Assembly (NCBI GenBank): GCA_029248755.1
Contig: JAQWIR010000041.1
Location: 1-32,059 of the forward strand
DNA: 32,059 nt
Reading direction: 5' to 3'
Source: Porticoccaceae bacterium
Lineage (GTDB): Bacteria > Pseudomonadota > Gammaproteobacteria > Pseudomonadales > Porticoccaceae
A program made the position numbers and the translations under genes. This document shows, piece after piece, positions 17,821 to 27,848 of the stretch. The notes under the pieces are model-generated. The model had not been told where the DNA came from. It did no database searches and was given only the letters and a program-made list of their open reading frames with translations. The first letter of the stretch is position 1; each line of letters opens with the position of its first letter.

Positions 17821-18737
17821 TAGATAGATTCCTCTAAGATCGCTAAAACCAATGCTTCAAAATCCATTCCCGCTGCTTTTCCGGCCATAGGTACCAGACT
17901 ATGGCTGGTCATTCCCGGCACTGTATTAACTTCTAGCACAAAAAATGTACCATTGAGATCGGTCATAACATCCACTCGACCCCATCCTTTACCATCAATA
18001 CTTTTATAAGCATTAATACACAACTGAGCTAACTCATTTTCTCTCTGTGCATCTAAGCCTGATGGACAAAAATAGTCAGTTTTATCTGAAAGATACTTTG
18101 CTTCGTAGTCATAGAATGTGGCATTGGCTTTAATTCTTATTGAGGGCAACGCTTGCTCACCGAGTATGGCAACTGTGTATTCTTCACCCATTAGGCGAGG
18201 TTCTGCTATTACTTTGGCGTCATATTTAGACGCTAATTGCCATGCTTGCTTTAACTGCTCTGGAGATTCGGCAATACTCATTCCAACACTTGAGCCTTCA
18301 CAGGCTGGCTTAATCACTAAACAGCCACCGAGCCTATCAATGGTTTGCTGCCAATCTGTATTTTGATCTAATGAAGCAAAATCCGTGGTGGGTAAGCCAA
18401 TACCTTTCCATATCTGTTTGCAACGCAACTTATCCATCGCCAAAGCTGACGCCATTACACCGCTTCCGGTGTAGGGTATACCAAGATATTCAAGGGCACC
18501 TTGAAGGGTTCCGTCTTCACCACCGGGACCATGTAATGCGATAAATGCTCGATCCAGATTAGCCGCACAAATCGATTCAATCGGATGGTCTTTAATATCG
18601 ATAGCAACGGCATCAACACCCTTATTCTGTAGAGCTTGTACAATTGCAGTACCAGTTAATAGGGATATTTCACGCTCTGATGAATGACCACCATAAAGCA
18701 CGCCTACTTTGCCAAAATGAGTGCCTTTAGACGTCAT
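17820..18737 (-). CDS. ddl: D-alanine--D-alanine ligase
   Basis: 305 residues from the ATG at 18737, which overlaps the murC stop by one base and has AAAGGAG eight bases upstream; a GTG nine bases earlier is a weaker start. It is an ATP-grasp enzyme: GVLYGGHSSEREISLLTG at the N-terminus, IKPACEGSSVGMS as the ATP and serine loop, and EVNTVPGMTSHSLVP near the C-terminus for Mg and the second D-Ala. It makes the D-Ala-D-Ala dipeptide used by MurF. By position this is the DdlB type found in dcw clusters. Confidence 0.97.
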   Translation of the reverse strand: MTSKGTHFGKVGVLYGGHSSEREISLLTGTAIVQALQNKGVDAVAIDIKDHPIESICAANLDRAFIALHGPGGEDGTLQGALEYLGIPYTGSGVMASALAMDKLRCKQIWKGIGLPTTDFASLDQNTDWQQTIDRLGGCLVIKPACEGSSVGMSIAESPEQLKQAWQLASKYDAKVIAEPRLMGEEYTVAILGEQALPSIRIKANATFYDYEAKYLSDKTDYFCPSGLDAQRENELAQLCINAYKSIDGKGWGRVDVMTDLNGTFFVLEVNTVPGMTSHSLVPMAGKAAGMDFEALVLAILEESI

Positions 18738-20185
18738 TATTTGCACTCCTTTACTGGCTTTAGCTGACTTTCTTTTAACATAGCTACCAGTTTTGACACA
18801 CTACCTGCACCTTGAGTGAGGACTATGTCATCTGCCTGCACTAAACCTGCCACAAGATTTGGAATTTCTTCCATATTTTCTACATAGATAGGATCTATAG
18901 CACCGCGCTGGCGAATACTATTGCAAAGGTTTTTACTGCCGGCACCCACTATAGGGTCTTCTCCTGCAGCATAGACATCAAGCATAATTAAGAGGTCAAC
19001 CTCAGAGAGAATCTGAACAAAATCTTCGTACATATCTCGAGTACGACTATAGCGATGGGGTTGAAATACCATAACCAGACGCTTTTCTGGCCATCCATCT
19101 CTTACAGCATCTATGGTTGCTTTTAATTCTGTGGGATGATGCCCGTAGTCATCTACTAGCGTGGCTGTTCCAGCTTTGGTGTTTTCAACTGAGTATTGGC
19201 CAATTGTTTCAAATCTACGCCCTACACCACAGAATTTCTCTAAACCTGCAATAATTGCTGTATCTGATATGCCTTCATCAGTTGCTACTGCAATTGCGGC
19301 GGCGGCATTGAGAGCATTGTGGCGACCCGGAATATTTAAACTCACACTTAGAGCTGTTTGGTTATCTGGGCGATCAATTACAAACTGACCGCGACCCTCT
19401 ATCATGGAAAACTCAGAAATACGGTAGTTTGCATCCTCACTAAACCCATAGGTTAGTGTGGGTCGACCTATACTTTTAATTAACTCGCGTATCACTGGGT
19501 CATCAATACAGACAACGGCCAAACCATAAAACGGTAGATTATGTAAAAATTCAATATAAGTGGTTTTTAGTTTTTCAAAATCAAAGCCATAGGTTTCCAT
19601 ATGATCCGGCTCTATATTTGTAACCACAGAGACCATGGGCTGAAGATGCAAGAATGAGGCATCACTCTCGTCTGCTTCGGCAATAATATAGCGACTGGCA
19701 CCTAACTTGGCATTGGTTCCAATACTATTGACTCGACCGCCAACAATAAATGTGGGATCGCGTTTTGCCTCGGCAAAAATTGCCGCGATTAAGCTGGTAG
19801 TTGTTGTCTTACCATGAGTTCCAGCAACAGCAACCCCATGACGATAACGCATTAATTCGGCAAGCATCTCAGCCCGCCTTACTACAGGAATGCCTAACTC
19901 ATAAGCAGCAACTATTTCGGGGTTATCTAATGTCACCGCTGAAGATTTAACAACAACATCGGCCCCTTCGACATTAGTTTTGGCATGTCCTTTAAAAATC
20001 TGCATACCACTGGCTTTTAACCGTTTAACAGTAGGCCCAAGATTGATATCTGATCCGGATATTTGATAGCCTTGGTTCAAAAGAACCTCTGCTATTCCAC
20101 TCATACCACTGCCGCCTATACCAACAAAATGAATACGGCTAATTCGGCGCATTTCTGGTGGCTGAAAGTTTAAACTATTAGACAT
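18737..20185 (-). CDS. murC: UDP-N-acetylmuramate--L-alanine ligase
   Basis: 482 residues. The start is [14 protein letters not shown] because GGAGG lies just upstream; a longer frame reaching 22 codons into murG is less likely. Nucleotide-sugar motif [15 protein letters not shown] is near 20-34, and the ATP loop AGTHGKTTT is at 121-129. DDYGHHPTE and FQPHRYSR mark the C-terminal ligase domain. MurC adds L-Ala to UDP-MurNAc, the first amino acid of the stem peptide. It overlaps murG by eight bases and ddl by one. Confidence 0.98.
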   Translation of the reverse strand: MSNSLNFQPPEMRRISRIHFVGIGGSGMSGIAEVLLNQGYQISGSDINLGPTVKRLKASGMQIFKGHAKTNVEGADVVVKSSAVTLDNPEIVAAYELGIPVVRRAEMLAELMRYRHGVAVAGTHGKTTTTSLIAAIFAEAKRDPTFIVGGRVNSIGTNAKLGASRYIIAEADESDASFLHLQPMVSVVTNIEPDHMETYGFDFEKLKTTYIEFLHNLPFYGLAVVCIDDPVIRELIKSIGRPTLTYGFSEDANYRISEFSMIEGRGQFVIDRPDNQTALSVSLNIPGRHNALNAAAAIAVATDEGISDTAIIAGLEKFCGVGRRFETIGQYSVENTKAGTATLVDDYGHHPTELKATIDAVRDGWPEKRLVMVFQPHRYSRTRDMYEDFVQILSEVDLLIMLDVYAAGEDPIVGAGSKNLCNSIRQRGAIDPIYVENMEEIPNLVAGLVQADDIVLTQGAGSVSKLVAMLKESQLKPVKECK

Positions 20186-21287
20186 TAGCAACCTCCATAC
20201 AGACCTTGGCAACTCGCTCAGCTGCACCATTTTTTGCCAGTGATCGCGCATGGTTTGCCATACTTAAACGTTGCTCGGGGTTATTGGCTAAGCTCATTAT
20301 CTGATCCGCTAAGCCCTGGGGTGTTATATCCCGCTGTTGAATCATTAGTGCTGCTTGACCATTAACTAACCACTCAGCATTTGTGGTTTGATGGTCATCA
20401 ATGGCATAAGGAAAGGGCACAAGAAGTGCACCTAGACCTACAGCGGTTAATTCGGCAACTGTTAGTGCACCTGAACGACAAATTACAAAGTCAGCCCAGT
20501 CATAAGCTTCTTGCATACTGTCAATAAAGGACACAATTTGAATAGCGTTGGATTCAACATCAAGACTCTGGGCTTGGTAAAATTCTTGGGTTGTTTGTAA
20601 ATGTTTATCCCCAACTTGATGTAAAACCACAGGTCTTTTTTGCGGGTCTATTTTTGCTAGCGCCTCTGGAATTAGCTTATTAATGGCTAAAGCACCTCGA
20701 CTACCCCCTAGAACAAGAAGTTTCATCGCGCCCTTTCGGTTCGCTAGACGTTCTAAAGGTGGCTTTATAGCTTCAATCTCAGCTCGAACTGGATTGCCAC
20801 AATGCTCAGCTTGATTAAAGGTATTAGGAAATCCCTGCATTACACGTGTAGCTAGTTTTGCTGAAAGTCTATTGGTTGTTCCAGCCACTGAATTTTGCTC
20901 ATGAATAACCAGTGGGATTCCTTTCAATTTAGCCGCTATAGCACCAGGGCCAGAAACAAAACCGCCCATACCTAATACTACGGAGGGGTTAAATTGAGTT
21001 AGCGCTGAGCAGGCTTGAATAATCGATAAAATTAATTTGAATGGCGCTCTTAATAGAGCTAATAAGCCACGGCCACGAAGACCCTCGACATTCAAATAAT
21101 GTAACTCGATACCCTGCTGTGGAATAAGTTCTGATTCAATCCCTTTGCGTGTTCCAAGCCAAGAAATACTGATCTGTTGCTGCTGAAGTTTTTTAGCAAC
21201 GGCCAGTGCTGGAAACACATGCCCACCGGTACCGCCTGCCATTATCATGACCCGCATACAGTTTAGGGATGGTGTATTAGCTTCCAT
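20178..21287 (-). CDS. murG: UDP-GlcNAc:lipid I N-acetylglucosaminyltransferase MurG
   Basis: 369 residues, family GT28. [18 protein letters not shown] at about 14-31 is the glycine-rich donor-side loop. [15 protein letters not shown] and [13 protein letters not shown] are further hallmarks, and [12 protein letters not shown] with [14 protein letters not shown] forms the UDP-GlcNAc pocket. MurG completes lipid II on the inner face of the membrane. ATG at 21287 is chosen because GGGAGG lies seven bases upstream. This start is about ten residues longer than in E. coli, and an internal ATG (MRVMIMAGG) is an alternative. It overlaps ftsW by 11 bases. Confidence 0.97.
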   Translation of the reverse strand: MEANTPSLNCMRVMIMAGGTGGHVFPALAVAKKLQQQQISISWLGTRKGIESELIPQQGIELHYLNVEGLRGRGLLALLRAPFKLILSIIQACSALTQFNPSVVLGMGGFVSGPGAIAAKLKGIPLVIHEQNSVAGTTNRLSAKLATRVMQGFPNTFNQAEHCGNPVRAEIEAIKPPLERLANRKGAMKLLVLGGSRGALAINKLIPEALAKIDPQKRPVVLHQVGDKHLQTTQEFYQAQSLDVESNAIQIVSFIDSMQEAYDWADFVICRSGALTVAELTAVGLGALLVPFPYAIDDHQTTNAEWLVNGQAALMIQQRDITPQGLADQIMSLANNPEQRLSMANHARSLAKNGAAERVAKVCMEVANV

Positions 21288-22455
21288 AACCAGTCCTCCC
21301 TGAAACAGTTTTGGTTCGCTGAAGCTCATGACTGAGACGCATCATCATGCCTAACATGGCACAGCAGACAATTAAGCTACTACCACCATAACTTATAAAT
21401 GGCAGTGTTAGGCCTTTGGTAGGCAATAGACCCGCATTAACACCTAAATTAATAAATGCCTGCCCACTGAGAATTAAACCGAAACCAATCAAAACATAGG
21501 CGGCATACCAATTTTGTTTACTAATCGCTTTTTTACCTAACTGCAGAATGCGAATCACCAAAAAACTGTAAAGCGCGACTAGGCATACCACGCCAATAAA
21601 GCCAAATTCCTCTGCATAAATTGCAAAAACAAAGTCTGTATGTGCATCGGGTAAATACAGCATTTTTTGCACAGATTGACCTAGGCCTACGCCAAATAGT
21701 TCACCTCGCCCAAATGCGATTAATGACTGAGTTAGCTGATAGCCAGAATTAAATTGATCTGACCATGGATCCAGATAGGCTGTTAAACGCGCCATACGGT
21801 AGGGGGCAGCGGTAGCCATTAGCCAAAATGAGAGTCCCGCTAGTGCAAGAACAGATAAAAACTGACGAATATGTGAGCCACCTAAAAATAACAGCGCCAT
21901 AAAGGTACAGCCCAAAACAGCTACTGAGCCAAAATCTGGCTCTAATATAAGCAGTATAGATAATACAATAATAACGGCCATTAACTTGCCAAACTGAGGC
22001 CAGCTGTTACTGAGAGTATCTCGATATTTTTCAAGCTGAGCGGCTAAAAATACCACTGTAGCGACTTTAACTAACTCAGAAACCTGCAGTGTAAACCCGC
22101 CCAAACCTAACCATCGACGACTACCATTAAGATTTAGACCAACACCAGGCACAAGCACTGCAACTAGCAATAAAATAGACAATAATATCCACACTAGGCT
22201 GTACTTAGACCAAAATGAAGGTGCGAGATAAAACCCAACACCCATAGCGCCAAGACTGATAATAAGATAGGCAAAATGGCGTTTTACAAAATAAAATTGG
22301 TCGCCAAATCTGTGATCGGCATAACTAAAGGACGCTGAGGCAACCATCACTAGACCAATTGATAATAAGGCGAGTGCGGGCAATAAGAGCTTAGTATCGA
22401 AATACCAACTATCATTTCTTTGGGCCATATTTTTCATTGGAATCGTTTGACTCAT
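21277..22455 (-). CDS. ftsW: Septal peptidoglycan glycosyltransferase FtsW (SEDS family)
   Basis: 392 residues with about ten membrane helices. SEDS landmarks are GGFTLQVSELVKVATVVFLA, DFVFAIYAEEFGFIG, and the terminal GLTLPFISYGGSSLIV. FtsW polymerises lipid II at the septum together with FtsI, which lies upstream in the same operon. AGGGG precedes the ATG, and the start overlaps the murD stop by four bases (ATGA). By position between murD and murG this is FtsW rather than RodA. Confidence 0.97.
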   Translation of the reverse strand: MSQTIPMKNMAQRNDSWYFDTKLLLPALALLSIGLVMVASASFSYADHRFGDQFYFVKRHFAYLIISLGAMGVGFYLAPSFWSKYSLVWILLSILLLVAVLVPGVGLNLNGSRRWLGLGGFTLQVSELVKVATVVFLAAQLEKYRDTLSNSWPQFGKLMAVIIVLSILLILEPDFGSVAVLGCTFMALLFLGGSHIRQFLSVLALAGLSFWLMATAAPYRMARLTAYLDPWSDQFNSGYQLTQSLIAFGRGELFGVGLGQSVQKMLYLPDAHTDFVFAIYAEEFGFIGVVCLVALYSFLVIRILQLGKKAISKQNWYAAYVLIGFGLILSGQAFINLGVNAGLLPTKGLTLPFISYGGSSLIVCCAMLGMMMRLSHELQRTKTVSGRTGYGS

Positions 22456-23822
22456 TGGATAGACCCCTGAGCTTTACTCAATGCTTCTACAGCCATTTCA
22501 AAGCAATTGCCTCGATGCTCAAAACCATCAAACATATCAAAGCTGGCACAGGCGGGTGATAACAATACTGTATCGCCTGAATCAGCGTGTTGATTGGCTT
22601 GATTTACTGCCCCATCTAGAGAATCTGAGTATTGGTATTCGCTACTATCCTTTAAAACTGAGGCAAACTGCTCAGCGTCTTCACCAATTAAAATAGTTAA
22701 CTTAACGGACGCTGATATCTCTGATGCTAGCGCTGAAAACTCTTGCCCTTTTGCCTGCCCACCGGCAATTAATATGATATTTTTACTATCTCTGCTACCA
22801 AGTCCTTTGATAGCAGCAATGGTAGCGCCAACATTGGTGGCTTTGGAGTCGTTAATAAAACTGACTGCATCAATCTCTGCAATTGTTTGGCAGCGATGAG
22901 GTAAACCTTTGAATGTTTTTAAGGTATCGAGCATGCCTTGCATTGGTAGATCGACGCTATAACCCAATGCAAGGGCCGCAAGTGAATTTGCAATGTTATG
23001 AGAGCCTTTTAAAGCTACTTGATCAACCCGCATCAAGCGCTCGATACCATAGGATAAATAACCTTTTTTAATACCCTCTAAAATACCGAAGCTTCCAAGA
23101 TCGGGTTGATTTAAACCGAAACTAATCATGGGAATCTGGGTTGATATTAAAGGCCGAGTTAAAACATCTTCACGATTAATCACCACTTTACTGGCACCAC
23201 GAAAAATACGATGCTTTGCACTATGGTATTGCTGTAGATTTTTATACCGATCAAGATGATCAGGGCTAATATTTAATAGGCAGGAAATAGCACCGCGAGC
23301 ATCATTGAGCAATTCTAATTGGAAGCTAGATACTTCAATAACATAAAGCATATGGCTTTCGTCTAGAAGATCTAGCATTGGCGTGCCTATATTGCCACCA
23401 ATACCAACACTTAACCCACTATCTTCAGCCATTTTTCCCAATAATGCAGTCACCGTGCTTTTACCATTGGATCCAGTAATTGCTATCACTGGCGCCTGTG
23501 CCTGCTCTAAAAATAATTCGAGATCGCCCAGCAGTTCAATACCCTGCTGTTTTGCCTTCACTAGGGCGGGCTCATCGAGTGATATTCCCGGGCTAACAAT
23601 TAGCCGGTCATATCTACATAAATAATCCGCATCAAAAGCGCCCAAAGACACTTCAGCCTGAGGATGATTGGCTTTAATTAAATCAATATTGGGTGGCTCA
23701 TTGCGACTATCGGAAAAATCGAAAGGCATATCCCTAGAGGCTAAGAAAGAAGCGACAGAGACCCCTGTAGCTCCCATACCTAGGATAGCTGTTTTACGAT
23801 TAGTCACAATAATATCTGACAT
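22452..23822 (-). CDS. murD: UDP-N-acetylmuramoylalanine--D-glutamate ligase
   Basis: 456 residues, Mur ligase fold. The Rossmann-like N-terminus is AILGMGATGVSVASFL, and SPGISLDEPAL is family-typical. The ATP loop is TGSNGKST (116-123), NISPDHLDRYKN lies in the central domain, and FINDSKATNVGAT leads the C-terminal domain. It adds D-Glu to UDP-MurNAc-L-Ala. It follows mraY by 14 bases and overlaps ftsW by four. Confidence 0.98.
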   Translation of the reverse strand: MSDIIVTNRKTAILGMGATGVSVASFLASRDMPFDFSDSRNEPPNIDLIKANHPQAEVSLGAFDADYLCRYDRLIVSPGISLDEPALVKAKQQGIELLGDLELFLEQAQAPVIAITGSNGKSTVTALLGKMAEDSGLSVGIGGNIGTPMLDLLDESHMLYVIEVSSFQLELLNDARGAISCLLNISPDHLDRYKNLQQYHSAKHRIFRGASKVVINREDVLTRPLISTQIPMISFGLNQPDLGSFGILEGIKKGYLSYGIERLMRVDQVALKGSHNIANSLAALALGYSVDLPMQGMLDTLKTFKGLPHRCQTIAEIDAVSFINDSKATNVGATIAAIKGLGSRDSKNIILIAGGQAKGQEFSALASEISASVKLTILIGEDAEQFASVLKDSSEYQYSDSLDGAVNQANQHADSGDTVLLSPACASFDMFDGFEHRGNCFEMAVEALSKAQGSIQ

Positions 23823-23836
23823 TTATAATTCCGATC

Positions 23837-24919
23837 CTAACGCAGTTTTAATGTAGCTAGGCCCAATAGGACTAGCATGACTGTAATAATCCAAAAGCGG
23901 ACAATTACCCGCGGCTCTGGCCAACCTTTTAGTTCAAAGTGATGATGCAATGGCGCCATTCTAAATATGCGTTTTCCTGTCAACTTGAATGATCCAACCT
24001 GCAAAATTACAGACAGTGTCTCCATCACAAATACACCACCCATAATCATCAATACAATTTCTTGTCGAACGATCACTGCTATAACGCCTAAGGCAGCACC
24101 TAATGCAAGAGACCCCACATCACCCATAAATACCATGGCTGGGTAAGTGTTAAACCAAAGAAAACCAAGTCCTGCACCACAAATTGCGGCAGAAAATATA
24201 AGAAGCTCACCGGCTCCGGCGATATAGGGAATATGTAGGTAGCTAGCAAACTGAAAATGACCGGTTAAATAGGCAATTATCCCCAGAGCGCCAGCTACCA
24301 GAACGGTTGGCAAGATAGCCAAACCATCTAAACCATCTGTCAGGTTAACTGCATTGCTGGTTCCCACGATAACGAAATAGGTCAAAACAATGAAAAATGG
24401 TCCCATATAAATTGCTATATCTTTAAAAAATGGAACGATCAATTCTAAATCTGCTGGACTCTGAGCTGTATTGTATAAAAATAATGCAGCACAAAGGCCT
24501 ACCACAGACTGCCAGAAGTACTTCCAGCGACCGGGTAAGCCTCGAGGGTTTTTCTCTACCACTTTACGGTAATCATCTATCCAGCCAATTAAACCAAACA
24601 GTAATGTCACCGCCATCACTACCCATACATAGCGGTTACTCAAATCAGACCACAGCAAGCTACTGACAAAAATCGATAGTAATATCAATGCGCCGCCCAT
24701 GGTTGGAGTGCCGGCCTTTTCGAGATGAGTTTTAGGGCCATCGGTGCGGATCGTCTGACCCATCTGCAACCGATTAAGAAGACGAATTACTTTTGGGCCA
24801 GCGGCTAAACTTATTAATAGCGCTGTAAGTACAGCTAAGATACCCCTCAGAGTGAGGTATTTAAATACCGAAAATGGTGTATAAAATTCACTTAAATATT
24901 CAGCGAGCCATAATAACAT
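23837..24919 (-). CDS. mraY: Phospho-N-acetylmuramoyl-pentapeptide transferase MraY
   Basis: 360 residues, about ten membrane helices. Signature motifs are the cytoplasmic-loop [29 protein letters not shown] (catalytic aspartates), [12 protein letters not shown], and the C-terminal histidine motif [12 protein letters not shown]. MraY transfers phospho-MurNAc-pentapeptide to undecaprenyl phosphate to form lipid I. AAGGAG in the murF tail precedes the ATG, which overlaps the murF stop by one base. Confidence 0.99.
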   Translation of the reverse strand: MLLWLAEYLSEFYTPFSVFKYLTLRGILAVLTALLISLAAGPKVIRLLNRLQMGQTIRTDGPKTHLEKAGTPTMGGALILLSIFVSSLLWSDLSNRYVWVVMAVTLLFGLIGWIDDYRKVVEKNPRGLPGRWKYFWQSVVGLCAALFLYNTAQSPADLELIVPFFKDIAIYMGPFFIVLTYFVIVGTSNAVNLTDGLDGLAILPTVLVAGALGIIAYLTGHFQFASYLHIPYIAGAGELLIFSAAICGAGLGFLWFNTYPAMVFMGDVGSLALGAALGVIAVIVRQEIVLMIMGGVFVMETLSVILQVGSFKLTGKRIFRMAPLHHHFELKGWPEPRVIVRFWIITVMLVLLGLATLKLR

Positions 24920-26280
24920 TAGCTAATCTCCTTATTGGAAAGTGTTTTCACCACTTCTTCCATGCCTGAGCTTCGAGAGCCCTTAATTAAAATAGTTGTT
25001 TTTGTTTTGCGGTCAAAAATCTCACCCAACACATTGATAAGATCATTTTTATTGTCATAGTGAGTACCACCAAATTTATTGGCGGCAATAGCGCTTAAGA
25101 TACCCACTGAATGTAATTCATTTAGACCTTTATTCTGAGCATAGTCACCAATCTCTTCATGCATTTGCATGGCCTTATCACCTAATTCAGCCATATCACC
25201 CATCACTAACACTTTATTTCCCTCGACAGAACTGAGCACATCAATTGCCGCCTTAAATGAATCGGGGTTTGCGTTATAGGTATCATCAATAAGCGTTATA
25301 TTATTGGCTAACTGATGAGCATTTAGACGTCCAGGCACTGGCTTAACAGAAGAGAGACCGTTATTGATTTGCTCTAAACTTATACCAGACGCAAAGGCAC
25401 AGGCAGCAGCGGCAACTGCATTTTTTACTGCGTGCAAACCAGGCATAGTTAAATTGACTAACACCCTTTCATTATTGGCGCAGAGCTCAAATTCACAGCA
25501 ACCACTGTCAAGGGTCTTAATATTATCTGCAAAGATATCTGCATCTTTTTTCTCGATTGAAAACGTAATACAGCGAGTATTAGAAAGTGATTGCTGCCAT
25601 TTTTGAGACCAAGATAGATCCAGATTGATTACCGCGGTTCCATTAGCATTTAGTCCGCTATAGATTTCAGCTTTTGCTGAGGCTACACCTTCAATTGAAC
25701 CAAAACCTTCAATATGCGCATGCTGTATGTTATTGACTAGAGCGATATCTGGTTTGGCAACTTCGCATAAATAAGCGATTTCACCTGCGCCACTGGCACC
25801 CATTTCTATTACTGCAATATCGGCACTTGCATCCATAGTGAGCAATGTCAGTGGGACGCCAATATGATTATTTAAATTACCCTTTGTGGCATGAACTTTA
25901 GCGCCTTGACTAAAAATAGCGGCTATCATTTCTTTCACAGAGGTTTTACCACTACTTCCCGTGACTGCAATAAGCTGCCCTTCAAACCGATCCCTATTCA
26001 TTCGCGCTAACTGACCGAGTGCCTCGGTAGTATCTTCAACCACCCACTGGGGAATAGGGAGATTTTTATCAGGATTATTAACTACCAAGCCTGAAGCTTT
26101 GGTAGCAATTTCACCCAGAAATTCATGGGCATCAAAACGCTCACCTTTTATAGCTACAAAAAGATCGCCATCTGTGAAATTTCGGCTATCAATAGAAACC
26201 TGATTAAATTCGCAGTCCGGATTTAATAGGGTGCCGCCAAATGTAAGGGCCGCATCAGTTAATCGGAAATCGGAGATCAT
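24919..26280 (-). CDS. murF: UDP-MurNAc-tripeptide--D-alanyl-D-alanine ligase
   Basis: 453 residues. [27 protein letters not shown] in parts marks the N-terminal UDP-sugar domain. TGSSGKTS at 107-114 is the ATP loop, and [11 protein letters not shown] and [13 protein letters not shown] are in the central domain. [15 protein letters not shown] and GDMAELG are in the C-terminal domain. It adds the D-Ala-D-Ala made by Ddl to the tripeptide. The start codon overlaps the murE stop by four bases (ATGA). Confidence 0.98.
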   Translation of the reverse strand: MISDFRLTDAALTFGGTLLNPDCEFNQVSIDSRNFTDGDLFVAIKGERFDAHEFLGEIATKASGLVVNNPDKNLPIPQWVVEDTTEALGQLARMNRDRFEGQLIAVTGSSGKTSVKEMIAAIFSQGAKVHATKGNLNNHIGVPLTLLTMDASADIAVIEMGASGAGEIAYLCEVAKPDIALVNNIQHAHIEGFGSIEGVASAKAEIYSGLNANGTAVINLDLSWSQKWQQSLSNTRCITFSIEKKDADIFADNIKTLDSGCCEFELCANNERVLVNLTMPGLHAVKNAVAAAACAFASGISLEQINNGLSSVKPVPGRLNAHQLANNITLIDDTYNANPDSFKAAIDVLSSVEGNKVLVMGDMAELGDKAMQMHEEIGDYAQNKGLNELHSVGILSAIAANKFGGTHYDNKNDLINVLGEIFDRKTKTTILIKGSRSSGMEEVVKTLSNKEIS

Positions 26281-27848
26281 AAGATACCTCCTTCAATCGA
26301 TGGCGAGCTATTTAACTGAGCCGTCTCTAGTGCTGACTTAGCCTCTTCTTGATCACTAAAGGCGATACGACTATTACCTAAGATCTGATAGTCCTCATGA
26401 CCCTTGCCGGCAATCAATACAATATCCTGCTTTTCAGCCTGAATAATACTGGTGGCAATAGCGCGTCTGCGATCTAACTCAACATCAGCCTCACCATTAA
26501 TACCCTCAAGTATCTGTTGTACAATTTTTTCCGGGGCTTCAAATCTTGGATTATCATTGGTAATAACTACTCTATCAGCGTATTGATCAGCGATCTTACC
26601 CATCTGCTCACGCTTACCATTATCACGATTGCCGCCACAACCAAATATCACCCAAAGACTGCCATTACAATAGGGCTTTAATGCTTGAAGTGCCTTTTCC
26701 AGAGCATCAGGCGTATGAGCATAATCCACAACTACCTGAGGTTGCATATGTGCCGACACCAACTCCATTCGACCCGATACCGCTAATAACTCTGGAACAA
26801 CTTTCAAACAGTCATCCAGAACAGCTCCTTGAGAACAGGCAACCGCGATTACCGCGAGTAAATTACTCAGATTAAATTGGCCAAGTAGATTTGATTTAAG
26901 ATTCCCAGAACCCCATGGCGTATTAATAGTCGCCTCAATACCGGTAGCTGAAAGAGTAATCTCTGAACAATATAAATCTGCACTACTGTTATCCAAACTG
27001 AACGTTAGTAAACTAATATCCGATCGCAGTTGCTTGATTATCTGCGCACCTACTGCATCATCCTTATTGATTACCGCAGTTTTTATAGATGGCATTTCAA
27101 ACAGGCTAGCCTTTGCGGCGGCGTAATTCTCTATGGTTTGATGGTAATCAAGATGATCGCGGCTTAAATTTGTAAAGACCCCAGTATCAATCTGCAACGA
27201 CTGAATACGATGCTGGACTAAACTATGAGATGAGGCCTCTAGAGCCACATATTCAGAACCGTTACTTAGTAACTCAGCCAGTATTCTTTGGGTAGAAACC
27301 GCATCCGGCGTAGTCAACTGATGGTCACTCTGTTTATGCTCAAATACCGCATCTAAGGCCTTTGATTCAGCCATACCAAAACCTGTAGTACCTATATAGG
27401 CAGGCTTAACAGACATATCTTTAACGGATACCTTTGACATTAACTGGGCGTAAAGCTGAGAACAGGTTGTTTTACCGTTAGTTCCAGTAAATGCCGCTAT
27501 ATTTAATTGGCGTGATGGCTCACCATAAAAACGACCGGCAATCTGTGAAACCCACTGTGTTAAATTTTCAACACTTAAAACAGGCACGGGGATATCTGAC
27601 GAATTGATTGGTACTTTAGTTGCTTGATCAACCAAAATAACTACAGCGCCATCAGCTACTGCTTGCTGTATATAATGAGCACCATCCGTCACTGCACCTT
27701 TTAAAGCAATAAAGCAGTCCCCTACTTTTACTGCTCTACTATCAATAGTGACGCCACTCACTTTAACCTGTGGTATCTGATCCTCATCAACCAAACCCTG
27801 AATTAGATGTGAAAGCGGTAAATAACATTTTTTTGCAAGGCTCATCAT
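26277..27848 (-). CDS. murE: UDP-MurNAc-L-Ala-D-Glu--meso-diaminopimelate ligase
   Basis: 523 residues. ATP loop TGTNGKTT is at 121-128, EASSHSLVQHR near 204-214, and NLSRDHLDYH near 227-236. VDYAHTPDAL opens the C-terminal domain. The substrate-selecting motif DNPR (432-435) is that of meso-DAP-adding enzymes, which tells us the third residue of the stem peptide. Two adjacent ATG codons (27848 and 27845) could start it; both overlap the ftsI end. It is somewhat longer than E. coli MurE (about 495), with extra residues near 160-176. Confidence 0.98.
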   Translation of the reverse strand: MMSLAKKCYLPLSHLIQGLVDEDQIPQVKVSGVTIDSRAVKVGDCFIALKGAVTDGAHYIQQAVADGAVVILVDQATKVPINSSDIPVPVLSVENLTQWVSQIAGRFYGEPSRQLNIAAFTGTNGKTTCSQLYAQLMSKVSVKDMSVKPAYIGTTGFGMAESKALDAVFEHKQSDHQLTTPDAVSTQRILAELLSNGSEYVALEASSHSLVQHRIQSLQIDTGVFTNLSRDHLDYHQTIENYAAAKASLFEMPSIKTAVINKDDAVGAQIIKQLRSDISLLTFSLDNSSADLYCSEITLSATGIEATINTPWGSGNLKSNLLGQFNLSNLLAVIAVACSQGAVLDDCLKVVPELLAVSGRMELVSAHMQPQVVVDYAHTPDALEKALQALKPYCNGSLWVIFGCGGNRDNGKREQMGKIADQYADRVVITNDNPRFEAPEKIVQQILEGINGEADVELDRRRAIATSIIQAEKQDIVLIAGKGHEDYQILGNSRIAFSDQEEAKSALETAQLNSSPSIEGGIL